A stretch of 64,000 nucleotides of DNA, taken from positions 2,565,501-2,629,500 of the forward strand of contig NZ_CP066786.1 in the NCBI RefSeq assembly GCF_016598595.1, given 5' to 3'. The stretch is from Martelella lutilitoris. Lineage in GTDB: Bacteria > Pseudomonadota > Alphaproteobacteria > Rhizobiales > Rhizobiaceae. The notes under the pieces are model-generated. The model was not told the DNA's origin, did not search any database, and saw nothing but the letters and a program-made list of their open reading frames with translations. Both the position numbers and the translations under genes were made by a program. Below are positions 42,185-51,904 of the stretch, in pieces (position 1 is the first letter of the stretch; each line of letters opens with the position of its first letter).

Positions 42185-42829
42185 TCAGAAGTGGACGCCG
42201 AGACCGACCTTGACGGTGTTTTCCTGGAAGCCACGCTCATAGGTGTTGCCGTTGAGCTTGAAGTCCCGCTTGCCGTAGTCGGTGTAGCGGTATTCCACGC
42301 GCGCCGAGATATTCTCGGTGACCATGGCTTCCACACCGGTGCCGACGGTCCAGCCCCAGCCCATCTGCGTGTCCTTGTCGCCAGCCTGCTTGGCGACCAG
42401 CTTGGACCCGGCGAGACCGGCCGTGCCGTAAAGCAGAACAGGATCCATGGCATAGCCGACGCGGCCGCGCAGCGAGCCGTTGAAGCCCTGCTCCATCTTC
42501 AGGCCGGGATTGATATTCTGGCTCTGGTTGGACGTGGCGAGATCGCCTTCCACGCCGTAGACGATCGAGCCCGACTGCATGTTGTAGCCGCCGAACAGCG
42601 TGCCGCCCCAGCCGTCTGCCTTGAAGTCGCCTTCATCGAACGTGCCCCAGTCCCAGTTGGCCGCGCCGCCGAGGTAGAAGCCGCTCCAGTTGGAGATCGG
42701 CGCCGGAGCCGCATAGGTGGCCGGGCTCGGTTCATAAGGCTGGGAAACGATGGCATCGGCGGCCTGAGCCGCACCGGCGCCCATAAGTACCGCGGTTGCG
42801 GCAGCAAGTGTCTTGTTCATGGTCCGCAT
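42185..42829 (-). CDS. Omp25/Omp31-type outer-membrane beta-barrel protein
   Basis: The 214-residue outer-membrane protein has a signal peptide cleaved after AAQA (about residue 23). A Pro-rich linker leads to WSGFYLGGAANWDWG, the strand pattern GGTLFGGYNMQSG, YGVEGDLA and GSLRGRVGYAM, and the terminal barrel strand NTVKVGLGVHF ending in Phe. It belongs to the eight-stranded OmpA/Omp25 barrels common in Rhizobiales. The ATG at 42829 has AAGGAGA seven nt upstream; MNKTL at 42820 is an alternative. A promoter is visible at 42908-42936. Confidence 0.93.
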   Translation of the reverse strand: MRTMNKTLAAATAVLMGAGAAQAADAIVSQPYEPSPATYAAPAPISNWSGFYLGGAANWDWGTFDEGDFKADGWGGTLFGGYNMQSGSIVYGVEGDLATSNQSQNINPGLKMEQGFNGSLRGRVGYAMDPVLLYGTAGLAGSKLVAKQAGDKDTQMGWGWTVGTGVEAMVTENISARVEYRYTDYGKRDFKLNGNTYERGFQENTVKVGLGVHF

Positions 42830-42907
42830 CTTGTCTCTCCTTCAGTCGATACCGGCTGCCGGATGCCCCGCGAGGAGCGATCGCCGCGCCGTATGCGCTT
42901 AAAAGAT

Positions 42908-42936
42908 GAATTAGAACGAGGAACACACCTTTTCAA
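42908..42936 (-). promoter_or_regulatory. Promoter for the Omp25-like gene
   Basis: On the minus strand TTGAAA (42931-42936) and TAATTC (42908-42913) are separated by exactly 17 nt. They lie at the edge of the most AT-rich stretch of the window. Transcription would start near 42901, leaving an mRNA leader of roughly 70 nt. Confidence 0.55.
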
Positions 42937-43159
42937 TACTCAAAAAATACCTGTACTTTCCTTGGTTAACGAAATATTTACGCCCGAGTACGGTGTTTAT
43001 ATTTAGGTTAATATTCAATTTAATCGATATTTATATGTATTTAAACTATAGAGTGTTCACCAAGAACGCTGACAGGAGGGAGCAGAACCGCCAATTTCCA
43101 TTTGGCAGTTCTGCCTGTCGGGCGATATAAGCTTGCCGCCGGAACGAGGGGACATCACG
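42937..43159. other. AT-rich intergenic stretch
   Basis: About 220 nt between the divergent porin and SDR genes, markedly AT-rich from about 42937 to 43060 (for example AATATTCAATTTAATCG and TATTTATATGTATTTAAA). There is no supported ORF. The composition suggests upstream promoter elements or binding by a nucleoid protein. GAGGGG near 43146-43151 is the ribosome-binding site of the SDR gene. Confidence 0.5.
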
Positions 43160-43930
43160 ATGCAGCAGAAGACGCCGACAGAAACCGCGCTCGTAACGGG
43201 CGGTGCGAAAAGACTTGGCCGCGCGATCGTCGAGGACCTGGCCAATTGCGGCATCAATGTGGCGATCCATGCCCACACCTCCCTTCCCGAGGCCCGCGAA
43301 CTGGCGCATTCGCTCAGCCGGGCTGGCGTCCGGGCCGAAGCATTCGGCGCCGATCTTCTCGATTCGAACGCGACCGGCAGGCTGTTCGATGCGGTCAATG
43401 CCGCGATGGGGCCGGTTTCCCTGCTCGTCAACAATGCCTCGCTGTTTCGCGCCGACAGCGCCGCTCACTTCGACGAGGCGCAGTTCGACCAGCATTTTGC
43501 CATCCATGTGAAGGCGCCACTCATACTGGCGGAACATTTCGCCCGGCAATTGCCCGAGGGAGAGAACGGGCTGATCGTCAACATGATTGACCAGCGGGTC
43601 TGGGCGCCGGTTCCGAACTTCCTCACCTACGGGCTGTCCAAAAGCGCCCTGTGGGCGGCGACGCAGATGCTGGCGCAGGCGCTTGCGCCCAGGGTGCGCG
43701 TGAACGCCATCGGCCCGGGGCCGACGCTGAAAAACAGCCGGCAGAGCGATGAGGATTTTGAAAGCCAGGTCGCGGCCCTTATCTTAGGGAAAGGACCGGA
43801 GCTTGGCGAATTCGGAAGGACGATTCGCTATCTCCTCGAAACGCCCTCGATCACGGGTCAGATGATTGCGCTCGATGGCGGGCAGCACCTGGCCTGGGAA
43901 ACGCCGGACGTAGCAGGGATCAACGAATGA
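43160..43930 (+). CDS. SDR oxidoreductase, pteridine-reductase/FolM-like
   Basis: The 256-residue protein's cofactor loop [11 protein letters not shown] is the TGxxxRxG variant seen in pteridine reductases and FolM, where the arginine selects NADPH, not the usual TGxxxGIG. Other motifs are VNNASLF and catalytic Tyr157/Lys161 in YGLSK; the end is [15 protein letters not shown]. It may reduce dihydrofolate, dihydromonapterin or another pteridine, which would fit the moaD/moaE genes a little downstream. I use the ATG at 43160 with GAGGGG upstream. Its stop overlaps the uvrC start by 4 nt. Confidence 0.8.
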   Translation: MQQKTPTETALVTGGAKRLGRAIVEDLANCGINVAIHAHTSLPEARELAHSLSRAGVRAEAFGADLLDSNATGRLFDAVNAAMGPVSLLVNNASLFRADSAAHFDEAQFDQHFAIHVKAPLILAEHFARQLPEGENGLIVNMIDQRVWAPVPNFLTYGLSKSALWAATQMLAQALAPRVRVNAIGPGPTLKNSRQSDEDFESQVAALILGKGPELGEFGRTIRYLLETPSITGQMIALDGGQHLAWETPDVAGINE

Positions 43931-45951
43931 CGCGAAAGACGCCGCCCGATGGCGGCATAATCTATGACGAAGACGACAGCGATCTGCCGGACGTGGCCGA
44001 GACGGGCGCTTCGCTTGAGGCAAGCGAGATCGTCTGGAACGACGCCGCGCGCGAAAAGCATGCGCTGAAGGGCGCGGCCCTGATCGGCGAGTTCGTCAAG
44101 CATCTGCCCAACAGCCCCGGCGTCTACCGCATGTTCAACGCCAAGGGCGATGTGCTCTATGTCGGCAAGGCGCGCTCGCTGAAAAAGCGCGTCACCAATT
44201 ACGCCCAGGGGCGCGGACACTCGAACCGCATCACCCGGATGATCACCCAGACGGCGCATATGGAATTCGTCACCACGCGGACGGAGACCGAGGCGCTGCT
44301 TCTGGAGGCAAACCTGATCAAGCGGCTGAGGCCGCGCTTCAACGTTCTGCTGCGCGACGACAAGTCCTTTCCCTATATCCTGATCACCGGCGATCACGAG
44401 GCCCCGGCGCTGTTCAAGCATCGCGGCGCGCGCGCCCGCAAGGGCGACTATTTCGGCCCCTTTGCGTCCGCCGGCGCAGTCGGTCGCACGATCAACGCCA
44501 TGCAGCGGGCCTTCCTGATCCGCTCCTGCACCGACAGCGTCTATGAAAGCCGGACCCGGCCCTGCCTGCTTTACCAGATCAAGCGCTGCGCCGGTCCCTG
44601 CACTGGCGAGATCTCCACCGAGGACTATGGCGAGCTGGTGAACGAGGCGAAGGCCTTTCTCTCGGGCAAGAGCAAGCAGGTCCATGCCGAACTCGCGGAC
44701 GCCATGAACCAGGCCTCCGAAGAGCTCGATTTCGAGCGCGCGGCGATCTATCGCGACCGGCTGTCGGCGCTTTCCCATGTGCTCGGCCACCAGGGCGTCA
44801 ACCCGGCGGGGATTGAGGAGGCCGATGTCTTCGCCATTCATAACGAAGGCGGGCTCTGCTGCATTCAGGTGTTCTTTTACCGGACCGGCCAGAACTGGGG
44901 CAACCGCGCCTATTTCCCCAAGACCGACCCGTCGCTTCCCGCCGCCGAAATCCTCAACGCCTTCCTGGCGCAGTTCTACGACGACAAGCCGATCCCGCGC
45001 GACATCTTCCTGTCGGAGGAGATCGAGGAACGGGCGCTGCTCGAACTGGCGCTTTCCGAGCGCGCCGGCCGCAAGGTGAACATCGCCGTGCCCAAGCGGG
45101 GCGAAAAGCGCGAGGCGGTCGATCATGTTCTCGCCAACGCGCGCGAGGCCCACGGCCGCAAGCTTTCCGAGACGGCCACCCAGTCCCGCCTGCTGCAGGG
45201 CTTTGCCGAAACCTTCGGGCTCTCTTTGGCTCCACGGCGCATCGAGGTCTACGATAACTCCCATATCATGGGCACCAATGCGGTCGGCGGCATGGTCGTC
45301 GCCGGACCGGAAGGCTTCGTGAAAGCGCAGTACCGCAAGTTCAACATCAAATCGACGGAGATCACCCCGGGCGACGATTTCGGCATGATGCGCGAGGTGA
45401 TGACGCGCCGCTTCTCCCGCCTCGTCAAGGAACACGGCATTCCCGACCGAAGCCAGCCGGTCGAGGTTGACGACGACGCCCCCTTCCCCGCCTGGCCGGA
45501 TGTCATCCTCATCGACGGCGGCCAGGGGCAGATGTCGGCGGTGCGCGCCATTCTGGAAGACCTCGGCATCAAGGATGCGGTGACCGCGATCGGCGTCGCC
45601 AAGGGCGCGGACCGCGAGGCCGGGCGTGAGCGCTTCTTCATGGAGGGAAAGCCCGATTTCTCGCTGCCGCCGCGCGACCCGGTGCTCTATTTCATCCAGC
45701 GCCTGCGCGACGAGGCGCACCGTTTCGCCATCGGCTCGCACCGCGCCCGGCGCAAGAAGGAAATGGTCAAGAACCCGCTCGACGAGATCGCCGGCATCGG
45801 CCCGTCTCGCAAACGGGCGCTGCTGCAGCATTTCGGCTCGGCCAAGGCCGTCTCGCGCGCAGGGCTGACCGATCTCAGCGGCGTCGAGGGCATTTCGGAA
45901 GCGATGGCCCGGCAGATCTACGATCACTTCCATGACGGAGGCGGCAAATAG
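43927..45951 (+). CDS. uvrC: Excinuclease ABC subunit C
   Basis: The 674-residue protein makes both incisions in nucleotide-excision repair with UvrA and UvrB. Domains in order are the GIY-YIG nuclease ([25 protein letters not shown]), a cysteine cluster region ([29 protein letters not shown]), the UvrB-interacting UVR motif ([12 protein letters not shown]), the RNase H-like endonuclease ([19 protein letters not shown]) and the C-terminal helix-hairpin-helix pair. The N-terminal extension of about 45 acidic residues is usual in rhizobia. ATGA overlap with the SDR gene implies coupling. Confidence 0.95.
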   Translation: MTRKTPPDGGIIYDEDDSDLPDVAETGASLEASEIVWNDAAREKHALKGAALIGEFVKHLPNSPGVYRMFNAKGDVLYVGKARSLKKRVTNYAQGRGHSNRITRMITQTAHMEFVTTRTETEALLLEANLIKRLRPRFNVLLRDDKSFPYILITGDHEAPALFKHRGARARKGDYFGPFASAGAVGRTINAMQRAFLIRSCTDSVYESRTRPCLLYQIKRCAGPCTGEISTEDYGELVNEAKAFLSGKSKQVHAELADAMNQASEELDFERAAIYRDRLSALSHVLGHQGVNPAGIEEADVFAIHNEGGLCCIQVFFYRTGQNWGNRAYFPKTDPSLPAAEILNAFLAQFYDDKPIPRDIFLSEEIEERALLELALSERAGRKVNIAVPKRGEKREAVDHVLANAREAHGRKLSETATQSRLLQGFAETFGLSLAPRRIEVYDNSHIMGTNAVGGMVVAGPEGFVKAQYRKFNIKSTEITPGDDFGMMREVMTRRFSRLVKEHGIPDRSQPVEVDDDAPFPAWPDVILIDGGQGQMSAVRAILEDLGIKDAVTAIGVAKGADREAGRERFFMEGKPDFSLPPRDPVLYFIQRLRDEAHRFAIGSHRARRKKEMVKNPLDEIAGIGPSRKRALLQHFGSAKAVSRAGLTDLSGVEGISEAMARQIYDHFHDGGGK

Positions 45952-46089
45952 GTGACCCTCGCCGGCCAGGGGCGATATGGCACATGATTAATCCGTGCCG
46001 GCATTGACCTTGACCATGCAATGGAAGCAATTTGCGCCTACATAGAGCGGACTGCCGGCACGGGCAGGCCGAGTACACGGAATGAGGCC

Positions 46090-46686
46090 ATGGCATCAAA
46101 AGCGTATAACATCCCAAACCTCCTGACCTATGGCCGCATTCTCGCAGTGCCCCTGATCGTCCTGTGCTTCTTTCTGGAGGGCAAGCTCTCCAGTTCGGAT
46201 CCGGCCCGCTGGGCCGCGCTGACAATCTTCGCCATTGCCTCGATCACCGATTTCTTCGACGGCTATCTGGCGCGGGCCTGGAACCAGCAGTCCAATATCG
46301 GGCGCATGCTGGACCCGATCGCCGACAAGCTTCTGGTCTCCACCTGCCTGCTCTTGCTCGCCGCCGATGTCGAGCGGACAATTGCCGGATGGTCGCTCTG
46401 GGCCGCGATCATCATCCTGTGCCGCGAGGTGCTGGTCTCCGGCCTCAGGGAATATCTGGCCGGCCTCAAGGTTTCCGTGCCGGTGACGCGGATCGCCAAA
46501 TGGAAGACGACCTTCCAGATGATCGCGATCGGGCTTCTGCTTGCCGGCCCTGCCGGTGACACGATCTTCCCCTACACCACCAATCTCGGCATCGTGCTGT
46601 TGTGGATCGCGGCGATTCTGACGATGTACACCGGCTACGACTATTTCCGGGCCGGGCTGAAACATGTTGTAGAGGCTGAGAAATGA
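46090..46686 (+). CDS. pgsA: CDP-diacylglycerol-glycerol-3-phosphate 3-phosphatidyltransferase
   Basis: The 198-residue inner-membrane enzyme makes phosphatidylglycerol phosphate. The CDP-alcohol phosphotransferase motif D-x2-D-G-x2-A-R-x8-G-x3-D-x3-D is complete in TDFFDGYLARAW followed by GRMLDPIADK. Several membrane spans follow. The ATG at 46090 begins MASKAYNIPNLLTYGRI, the expected N-terminus. Its stop overlaps the moaD start by 4 nt. Confidence 0.94.
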   Translation: MASKAYNIPNLLTYGRILAVPLIVLCFFLEGKLSSSDPARWAALTIFAIASITDFFDGYLARAWNQQSNIGRMLDPIADKLLVSTCLLLLAADVERTIAGWSLWAAIIILCREVLVSGLREYLAGLKVSVPVTRIAKWKTTFQMIAIGLLLAGPAGDTIFPYTTNLGIVLLWIAAILTMYTGYDYFRAGLKHVVEAEK

Positions 46687-46937
46687 CAAGACTCATCTAT
46701 TTCGCCTGGGTGCGCGAACGGATCGGCGTGGCCGAGGAAGAGATTTCCCTGCCGGACGCGGTGACGGACGTCGCCGGCCTGCTGACCTTTCTCAAGGGCC
46801 GCGGCGAAGGCTACGAGAGCGCTCTTGTGGAACCTGACGTTATCCGCGTGGCGCTCGACCGGGTGCATGCCGAGCATGACGCTCCGCTTGAAGGCGTCCG
46901 CGAGATCGCCCTTTTTCCGCCGATGACCGGGGGCTGA
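46683..46937 (+). CDS. moaD: Molybdopterin synthase small subunit MoaD
   Basis: The 84-residue ubiquitin-like sulfur carrier ends in FFPPMTGG-type sequence (ALFPPMTGG), the C-terminal Gly-Gly that is thiocarboxylated. It donates sulfur to precursor Z together with MoaE. The ATG overlaps the pgsA stop (ATGA), and moaE follows 4 nt later, so the three are coupled. Confidence 0.94.
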   Translation: MTRLIYFAWVRERIGVAEEEISLPDAVTDVAGLLTFLKGRGEGYESALVEPDVIRVALDRVHAEHDAPLEGVREIALFPPMTGG

Positions 46938-46941
46938 GGCC

Positions 46942-47415
46942 ATGACAGAGGCCATGGCCGTCGCCCCCGATATCCGCATCCAGGCGGACGATTTCGACAT
47001 CGCCGCCGAGCAGGCGGCGCTTGGCAGGGGCCGCGCGGATATCGGCGCGCTCGTCAGCTTCACCGGGCTTTGCCGAGACGAGAACGGACGGCTGGACGCG
47101 CTTGAACTCGAGCATTATCCCGGCATGGCCGAAAGCGAGATCACCCGCATCGCCAAGACCGCCATCGCCCGCTTCGGACTTCTCGGCCTGACCGCGATCC
47201 ACCGCTACGGCCGGATCAGCCCCGGGGAAAACATCGTGCTGGTAATTGCGGCCGCCCCCCACCGGCAGGCCGCCTTCGACGGCGCCGCCTTCGTCATGGA
47301 CTTCCTGAAGACCGACGCTCCCTTCTGGAAAAAGGAGCATCTTAAGGGCGGCGGCGACAATGGCTGGGTCGAGGCGCGCGCGGCCGATCTTTCCGCCCGC
47401 GAGGACTGGCAATAA
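46942..47415 (+). CDS. moaE: Molybdopterin synthase catalytic subunit MoaE
   Basis: The 157-residue large subunit of molybdopterin synthase has GALVSFTGLCRDENG, LELEHYPGMAESEI, IHRYGRISPGENIVLV, HRQAAFDGAAFVMDFLKT and the active-site lysine region PFWKKEHL. It transfers sulfur from MoaD to cyclic pyranopterin. It begins 4 nt after moaD and is the last gene of the uvrC-pgsA-moaD-moaE run. Confidence 0.95.
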   Translation: MTEAMAVAPDIRIQADDFDIAAEQAALGRGRADIGALVSFTGLCRDENGRLDALELEHYPGMAESEITRIAKTAIARFGLLGLTAIHRYGRISPGENIVLVIAAAPHRQAAFDGAAFVMDFLKTDAPFWKKEHLKGGGDNGWVEARAADLSAREDWQ

Positions 47416-47528
47416 AAGAGACATGAGCCGGCCTTAAGATAGCGCTTGTCGAACGACCCGGACGGCCTATTCTTGTTTGAAATTTCAATCGATTTGGCCT
47501 TGCGGCTTCACCACTGAACGAGGACAAC

Positions 47529-48239
47529 ATGCCTTCCAGTTCCGACTCGCTTACCGTGGGCTTCATCATGTATCCGGGCCTCACGCAGCTTGACCTTTTC
47601 GGGCCCGCAGACGTCCTGAACCGGATGCCGGGCACCGAGATCAAGTTCCTTTGGAAGAACCTCGATCCCGTGATCGTCGACCGGGGCATGCGCATCCTGC
47701 CGAACACGACCTTCGGGCAATGCCAGAAGCTCGACATCATCTGCGTTCCGGGCGGGCCCGGCCAGATCGCCCTGATGGATGACGACGAAACGCTGAACTT
47801 CCTGCGCCGCATCGCGCCCGGCTGCAAGCTGGTCACATCGGTGTGCACCGGCTCTCTGGTGCTTGGAGCCGCCGGGCTTCTGAAGGGCTACAGGGCCACC
47901 TCGCACTGGTCGTCGATCGACCAGCTGTCGCTGTTCGGCGCCATCCCGGTGGAAGAGCGCGTCGTCATGGACCGCAACCGGATCACCGGCGCCGGCGTGA
48001 CCTCGGGCATCGATTTCGCGCTGCGCGTGGTCGAGAACCTGATGGACAGGACCACGGCCCAGCAGATTCAGCTGCAGATGGAATACGACCCCGAGCCGCC
48101 CTATCGCTGCGGCACGCCGAAGACCGCGCCGCCGGAAATCCTCGACAGCGTGCGCGCCCGCCTGCACATGTTCCTCTCCAGCCGCCGTTCCGCCAGCGAA
48201 CGCGCCGCCGAGCGGCTGAACAGCAAGAAGAGCGGCTGA
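47529..48239 (+). CDS. DJ-1/PfpI-family protein, isonitrile hydratase-like
   Basis: The 236-residue class I glutamine-amidotransferase-like protein has a nucleophile elbow TSVCTGSLVLGAAGLLKG with the reactive cysteine, preceded by CVPGGPGQIALM. The histidine in RATSHWSSID completes the site. The layout matches the AraC-less DJ-1/PfpI group that includes isonitrile hydratase InhA; some members are stress-related hydrolases. The last 25 residues are basic and low-complexity. AGGACAAC precedes the ATG. Substrate unknown. Confidence 0.85.
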   Translation: MPSSSDSLTVGFIMYPGLTQLDLFGPADVLNRMPGTEIKFLWKNLDPVIVDRGMRILPNTTFGQCQKLDIICVPGGPGQIALMDDDETLNFLRRIAPGCKLVTSVCTGSLVLGAAGLLKGYRATSHWSSIDQLSLFGAIPVEERVVMDRNRITGAGVTSGIDFALRVVENLMDRTTAQQIQLQMEYDPEPPYRCGTPKTAPPEILDSVRARLHMFLSSRRSASERAAERLNSKKSG

Positions 48240-48295
48240 GCCCGAAAAAAGGGATCGGCATGCGCCGTTCCCCGCCGCCCCGGTGAGGCCCGCCG

Positions 48296-51200
48296 CTACT
48301 GAAACTCGAAAATCTTGCGGAAGACGCCGGGCGCGATGGCGGACAGCGGATTGACCACGAGATCGGGGTCCGTCGTCTTGCCCGTCAGCTTGAAGGTGAT
48401 GCCGAACAGGCCCTTGTCGTTGCCATTGCCGAGCAGCGGGCCGAAAATCGGAATCTCGGCGAAGATCCGGTTGAGGCCGTAGGCGGGCATGAAGGTGCCG
48501 GTCATGTCGATATTGCCGGCGGCATCGCGCACCACGCCCTTGAAGGTCGCGCCCACCTGGTCACCGCGCACGAATGCGTCGGAAACCTGCAGCACGCCGT
48601 CGGAAACATCGATCACCGCCTGGGCGCGCTGAAAGCGCTGCTCGCTTTCGTTCAGCTGGTTGCGATAGGCCGCATTCAGGCTTTTGCCGTTGGCAGCGGC
48701 CGGCGAGGACAGAAGCTGCTTCAGCTGCTGGTCGTTGATCAGACGGAATTCGGCAAGGTCGAGCATGCCGTGCCAGCCGGTCGCGGTCTCCGTCAGGTTC
48801 AGGTCGAGCGTGCCGCCGGACATTTTCTGATAGACGCCGAGGAAACGCAGCAGCGCCCCGGTTCCCGACGTGGAGAGCGAGACGGTCTTGGCGCCGCCGT
48901 CATTGCCGAGTTTCAGCGTCAACGGCTGGCCCGTGGCCGTCGTCGCCGAAAGGGTCCCGGTCGCGAGATCGCCCTTTCTGACCAGAAGATCGCCGGAGAC
49001 GGAAGAAAGCTGCCGGCCGCCCTCGCCGGTAACGCGGGCGAAATCGAAATGAACGCGGGCGTTGCCATTATCGTCGGACGAGCCGCTGTCGTCCCCTGCC
49101 GAACTGAGATGACCGAGAATCGGGCTCGCCATGAAGCTTCGGCCTGTCACGACGACATCGAGGCCGTTCTGTTCGCGCTGGATGGCGATGTTGACGTCGT
49201 CGCCCTCGCTCAGCGCGACATGGGTCAGCGTCGTCGACAGGAGACCGTCCTTGTCGAGGGTCACGCTGCCGTGCGCGGCGAGCCCGCTGCCGGAGAGCGT
49301 CAGATCCTCGAGAACCGTCAGCCCGTCTTTGCTTTCGGTGTCCACCCGGAAGGAGAGCGTCGCCGGAACGCCGCTCGCCTTCTGCCAGCCCAACCACGGC
49401 AGGGAAAGCACCGTCTTGTTGAGGTCGAGCGTGATCCGGCTGCCCTCTGGCTCGTTTTCAACGGTCATCGAGATGGGCCCGTCGACATAGCTGCCGAGAC
49501 CCGGCGCCAGTTTCTCGCGCTCGGCATCGTCGAGGTCGGCGGCAAGCCAAAGCACGGATTCCGCGGCCGATTCCGGTCCGAGCGGCTCGGCCCATTCGAT
49601 ATCCAGCGGCACGCCGTCGGCGCTGCCGCTTCCCTCGAAGGCGAGCCGGTCGGGGACAATCTCCAGAAGACCCGCAAGGTCGGCGACCGCATAGCCGCTG
49701 ACCGGCTTTGCCAATTTCCCTTCGCTGATATCGGCGACAACGCTCCAGGTCGGCGGCAGCGGTCCCGGTTCGTCCAGCGGGAACCGCGCCTTGACATTGA
49801 CCTCGGCGTTACCGGCGAAATCGTCGGGCGCGAAATCCATGCCCTTGAGCGCGTTGATCGGCGGTGCGGCGGCAAGTTCAACGAGATCGCCGATGCTGCC
49901 GGCGAGCATCACGTCCACTTCTCCCGTCAGCGGCTTTGCATAGGTGTCGGCTATCGCAAAGGTGCCTTCGGCAAGCCGGATGGTCCTGCCCTTGGCGATG
50001 TTGAGCGTTCCTTCCTCGATCTCGACATCGACGCTGCCGCCATTGATCTCCACCCGCGCATCGCTGCGGTTCACGTCGGGAAACTGATCGTTGAGCGTGA
50101 TGCGGGTATCGTCGATATCGAAGGCGATCTTGAGCTCGGTCTCGTCGAGGTTGACGGGAATGCCCTGCCCCTCGATCCGCCCGGCGGGAAGATAGACGGC
50201 GATATCGCCGTCGGTCACAACGCCGCCATGCAGGTTGCGGCTGACCCATTCGCGCGGCTTGCGCGCGATCCAGAAGGGCCAGAGCTGCTTGACCGCCTCG
50301 GTGTCCATGCGCTCGATGCGTGCGCCGAAGGAAAGCTCCGGCGAAGTCGCGTTGCCGAACACGGCCTTGAAAGAGGCGGCCATGATGCCCTGCGGCGAAC
50401 TCACGGCGATATTGTCGAGAAGCAGGCGCGGATTGTCCGTCTGGTATTCGCCGGTGAATTTTGCGTCAAAGATCAGCGGCGGCAGCCCGGGCTCGCGCGA
50501 TTTGAACCGCCCGCCGCGCACCAGAATGTCGAGCGCGTAGCCGGGCTGCTCCGCGCCGGGCCGGAAGCGGTCTATATCCATGATGCCGGCGGTGAAGGGA
50601 AAACGGCTGCCGTCGAACTCGATCGAGGAATCCGTCAGTTCGAGCGATTGTTTCGCCGTGTCATAGGTGAGGTTGAGCCGCGCATCGGAAAAGGCGCGCG
50701 CAATGGAATCGGCAACGAAGCGCCCCTTCGCAACATCGAATTCCGCCATCACCTCCGGCAGTCCGCCGGGCGCGGCGCGTGTCAGGGCGATCGCCATGTC
50801 GGCCGTGCCCTCGACGCCCATCATTGCCTCGCCGTCATCGTTTTCCTGCAGCAGGAACGGCGTCAGCCTGACATTGCTGACCTCGGCCTGAAGACTTCTG
50901 GTGCGGCCGCGATCGGCGAGCGCCTCGAGCGTGAAACCCGTCGTCGTGCCGTCGAGAGAGACCGCGCCGTCGACCCGCAAAACGCCGTCCGGCAGGAGGT
51001 TCAGGTTGACCTCGCGGATATCGACGGAGACGGTCTTGCCGGGCGAGGCGCTGCCGACGGGAAACTGGATGTCGCTGAGCTGGATCGTCTGCGTTTCCGC
51101 GGCGCTGAGGATACCCCTGGCGAAATCGGTCTGGGTGAATATCTGCTCCACCAGGATCGGGAGGCTGTCGACGCGATGGTCGGTCAGCCTGAAGGTTCCC

Positions 51201-51751
51201 GTCGAGGGCAAGGCGGACGAATCGACGTCGATATTGTCCGCCTGCACCGCGTTGACCGAGATCTGCCCGCGCGCCAGGCTCATCGGGTCGACGGCGAAGC
51301 TCAGCACGCCGATTGAGGCGATCTGTTTCTCGCCGGGCCCGATCAGGTTCACGCCGCTGACATTAAGCCTGAGCGACAGGCCGGAGCCGACGCGCAACGC
51401 CGCCGCATCGATGCGGGCGTGATAGCCGTCCGGCATGGCGGTGCGGATCTGCTCGTTGGCCTTCTCCGCAAGGAACCGGTCAAGCGACCCGCTTTCGATG
51501 ATGTAGAAGATCGCCGCGAAGAGGATGGCGAGACCGAGCACGAAAAACAGGAACAGCCGCGCGCAGGCGTGAGAAAACCGGTGGTGCGGGCGCGTATGGA
51601 CGATATGCGGATCATGCGTCTGGGCGGAGGGCAAACGATGAAGCGCGATGCGCTCGCGACGGTTGAACCGCGTGCGCTCACCGCGAATGTAGGTCTCTCT
51701 ATCGTTCCTGTCTTTCAAATCCGCCCCGACGAATACTATATTCGTGATCAA
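48296..51751 (-). CDS. Large AsmA-like (DUF3971/YhdP-type) envelope protein
   Basis: The 1151-residue protein has one N-terminal membrane span (LFLFFVLGLAILFAAIFYII, about residues 66-85) and a very long beta-rich periplasmic region in the style of AsmA, TamB and YhdP. These form hydrophobic grooves that carry phospholipids between inner and outer membrane. The C-terminal part (DLAEFRLINDQQLKQLLSSP ... DMTGTFMPAYGLNRIFAEIPIFGPLLG) is the conserved AsmA-like end. The start is uncertain: the frame opens with a TTG at 51751 that has no ribosome-binding site. The first 50 residues are charged and poorly family-like, so a start further in is possible. It is divergent from the peroxiredoxin gene. 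Confidence 0.85.
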   Translation of the reverse strand: MITNIVFVGADLKDRNDRETYIRGERTRFNRRERIALHRLPSAQTHDPHIVHTRPHHRFSHACARLFLFFVLGLAILFAAIFYIIESGSLDRFLAEKANEQIRTAMPDGYHARIDAAALRVGSGLSLRLNVSGVNLIGPGEKQIASIGVLSFAVDPMSLARGQISVNAVQADNIDVDSSALPSTGTFRLTDHRVDSLPILVEQIFTQTDFARGILSAAETQTIQLSDIQFPVGSASPGKTVSVDIREVNLNLLPDGVLRVDGAVSLDGTTTGFTLEALADRGRTRSLQAEVSNVRLTPFLLQENDDGEAMMGVEGTADMAIALTRAAPGGLPEVMAEFDVAKGRFVADSIARAFSDARLNLTYDTAKQSLELTDSSIEFDGSRFPFTAGIMDIDRFRPGAEQPGYALDILVRGGRFKSREPGLPPLIFDAKFTGEYQTDNPRLLLDNIAVSSPQGIMAASFKAVFGNATSPELSFGARIERMDTEAVKQLWPFWIARKPREWVSRNLHGGVVTDGDIAVYLPAGRIEGQGIPVNLDETELKIAFDIDDTRITLNDQFPDVNRSDARVEINGGSVDVEIEEGTLNIAKGRTIRLAEGTFAIADTYAKPLTGEVDVMLAGSIGDLVELAAAPPINALKGMDFAPDDFAGNAEVNVKARFPLDEPGPLPPTWSVVADISEGKLAKPVSGYAVADLAGLLEIVPDRLAFEGSGSADGVPLDIEWAEPLGPESAAESVLWLAADLDDAEREKLAPGLGSYVDGPISMTVENEPEGSRITLDLNKTVLSLPWLGWQKASGVPATLSFRVDTESKDGLTVLEDLTLSGSGLAAHGSVTLDKDGLLSTTLTHVALSEGDDVNIAIQREQNGLDVVVTGRSFMASPILGHLSSAGDDSGSSDDNGNARVHFDFARVTGEGGRQLSSVSGDLLVRKGDLATGTLSATTATGQPLTLKLGNDGGAKTVSLSTSGTGALLRFLGVYQKMSGGTLDLNLTETATGWHGMLDLAEFRLINDQQLKQLLSSPAAANGKSLNAAYRNQLNESEQRFQRAQAVIDVSDGVLQVSDAFVRGDQVGATFKGVVRDAAGNIDMTGTFMPAYGLNRIFAEIPIFGPLLGNGNDKGLFGITFKLTGKTTDPDLVVNPLSAIAPGVFRKIFEFQ

Positions 51752-51904
51752 GGAGATATCCGGCGCGAATCCCCTCAGACACGGGTATGATAATCATGAT
51801 GACGCGCATGGCTGGCAAGCAGACAATCAGCGCGAACAGCGTTTGCCCAAGGCCATATATCCGGAATTCGACTTGAACATGGTATGAACGAGGAGTGTTT
51901 GGAG

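Noticed and set aside
43858..45933. 691-codon open frame opposite uvrC
   Set aside because: Antisense shadow; UvrC motifs on the other strand are complete.
48770..51316. 848-codon open frame on the + strand inside the AsmA-like gene
   Set aside because: It is antisense to a long gene with coherent AsmA-like features. The translation is Arg/Gly/His-rich without motifs, as expected for a complementary-frame shadow in high-GC DNA.
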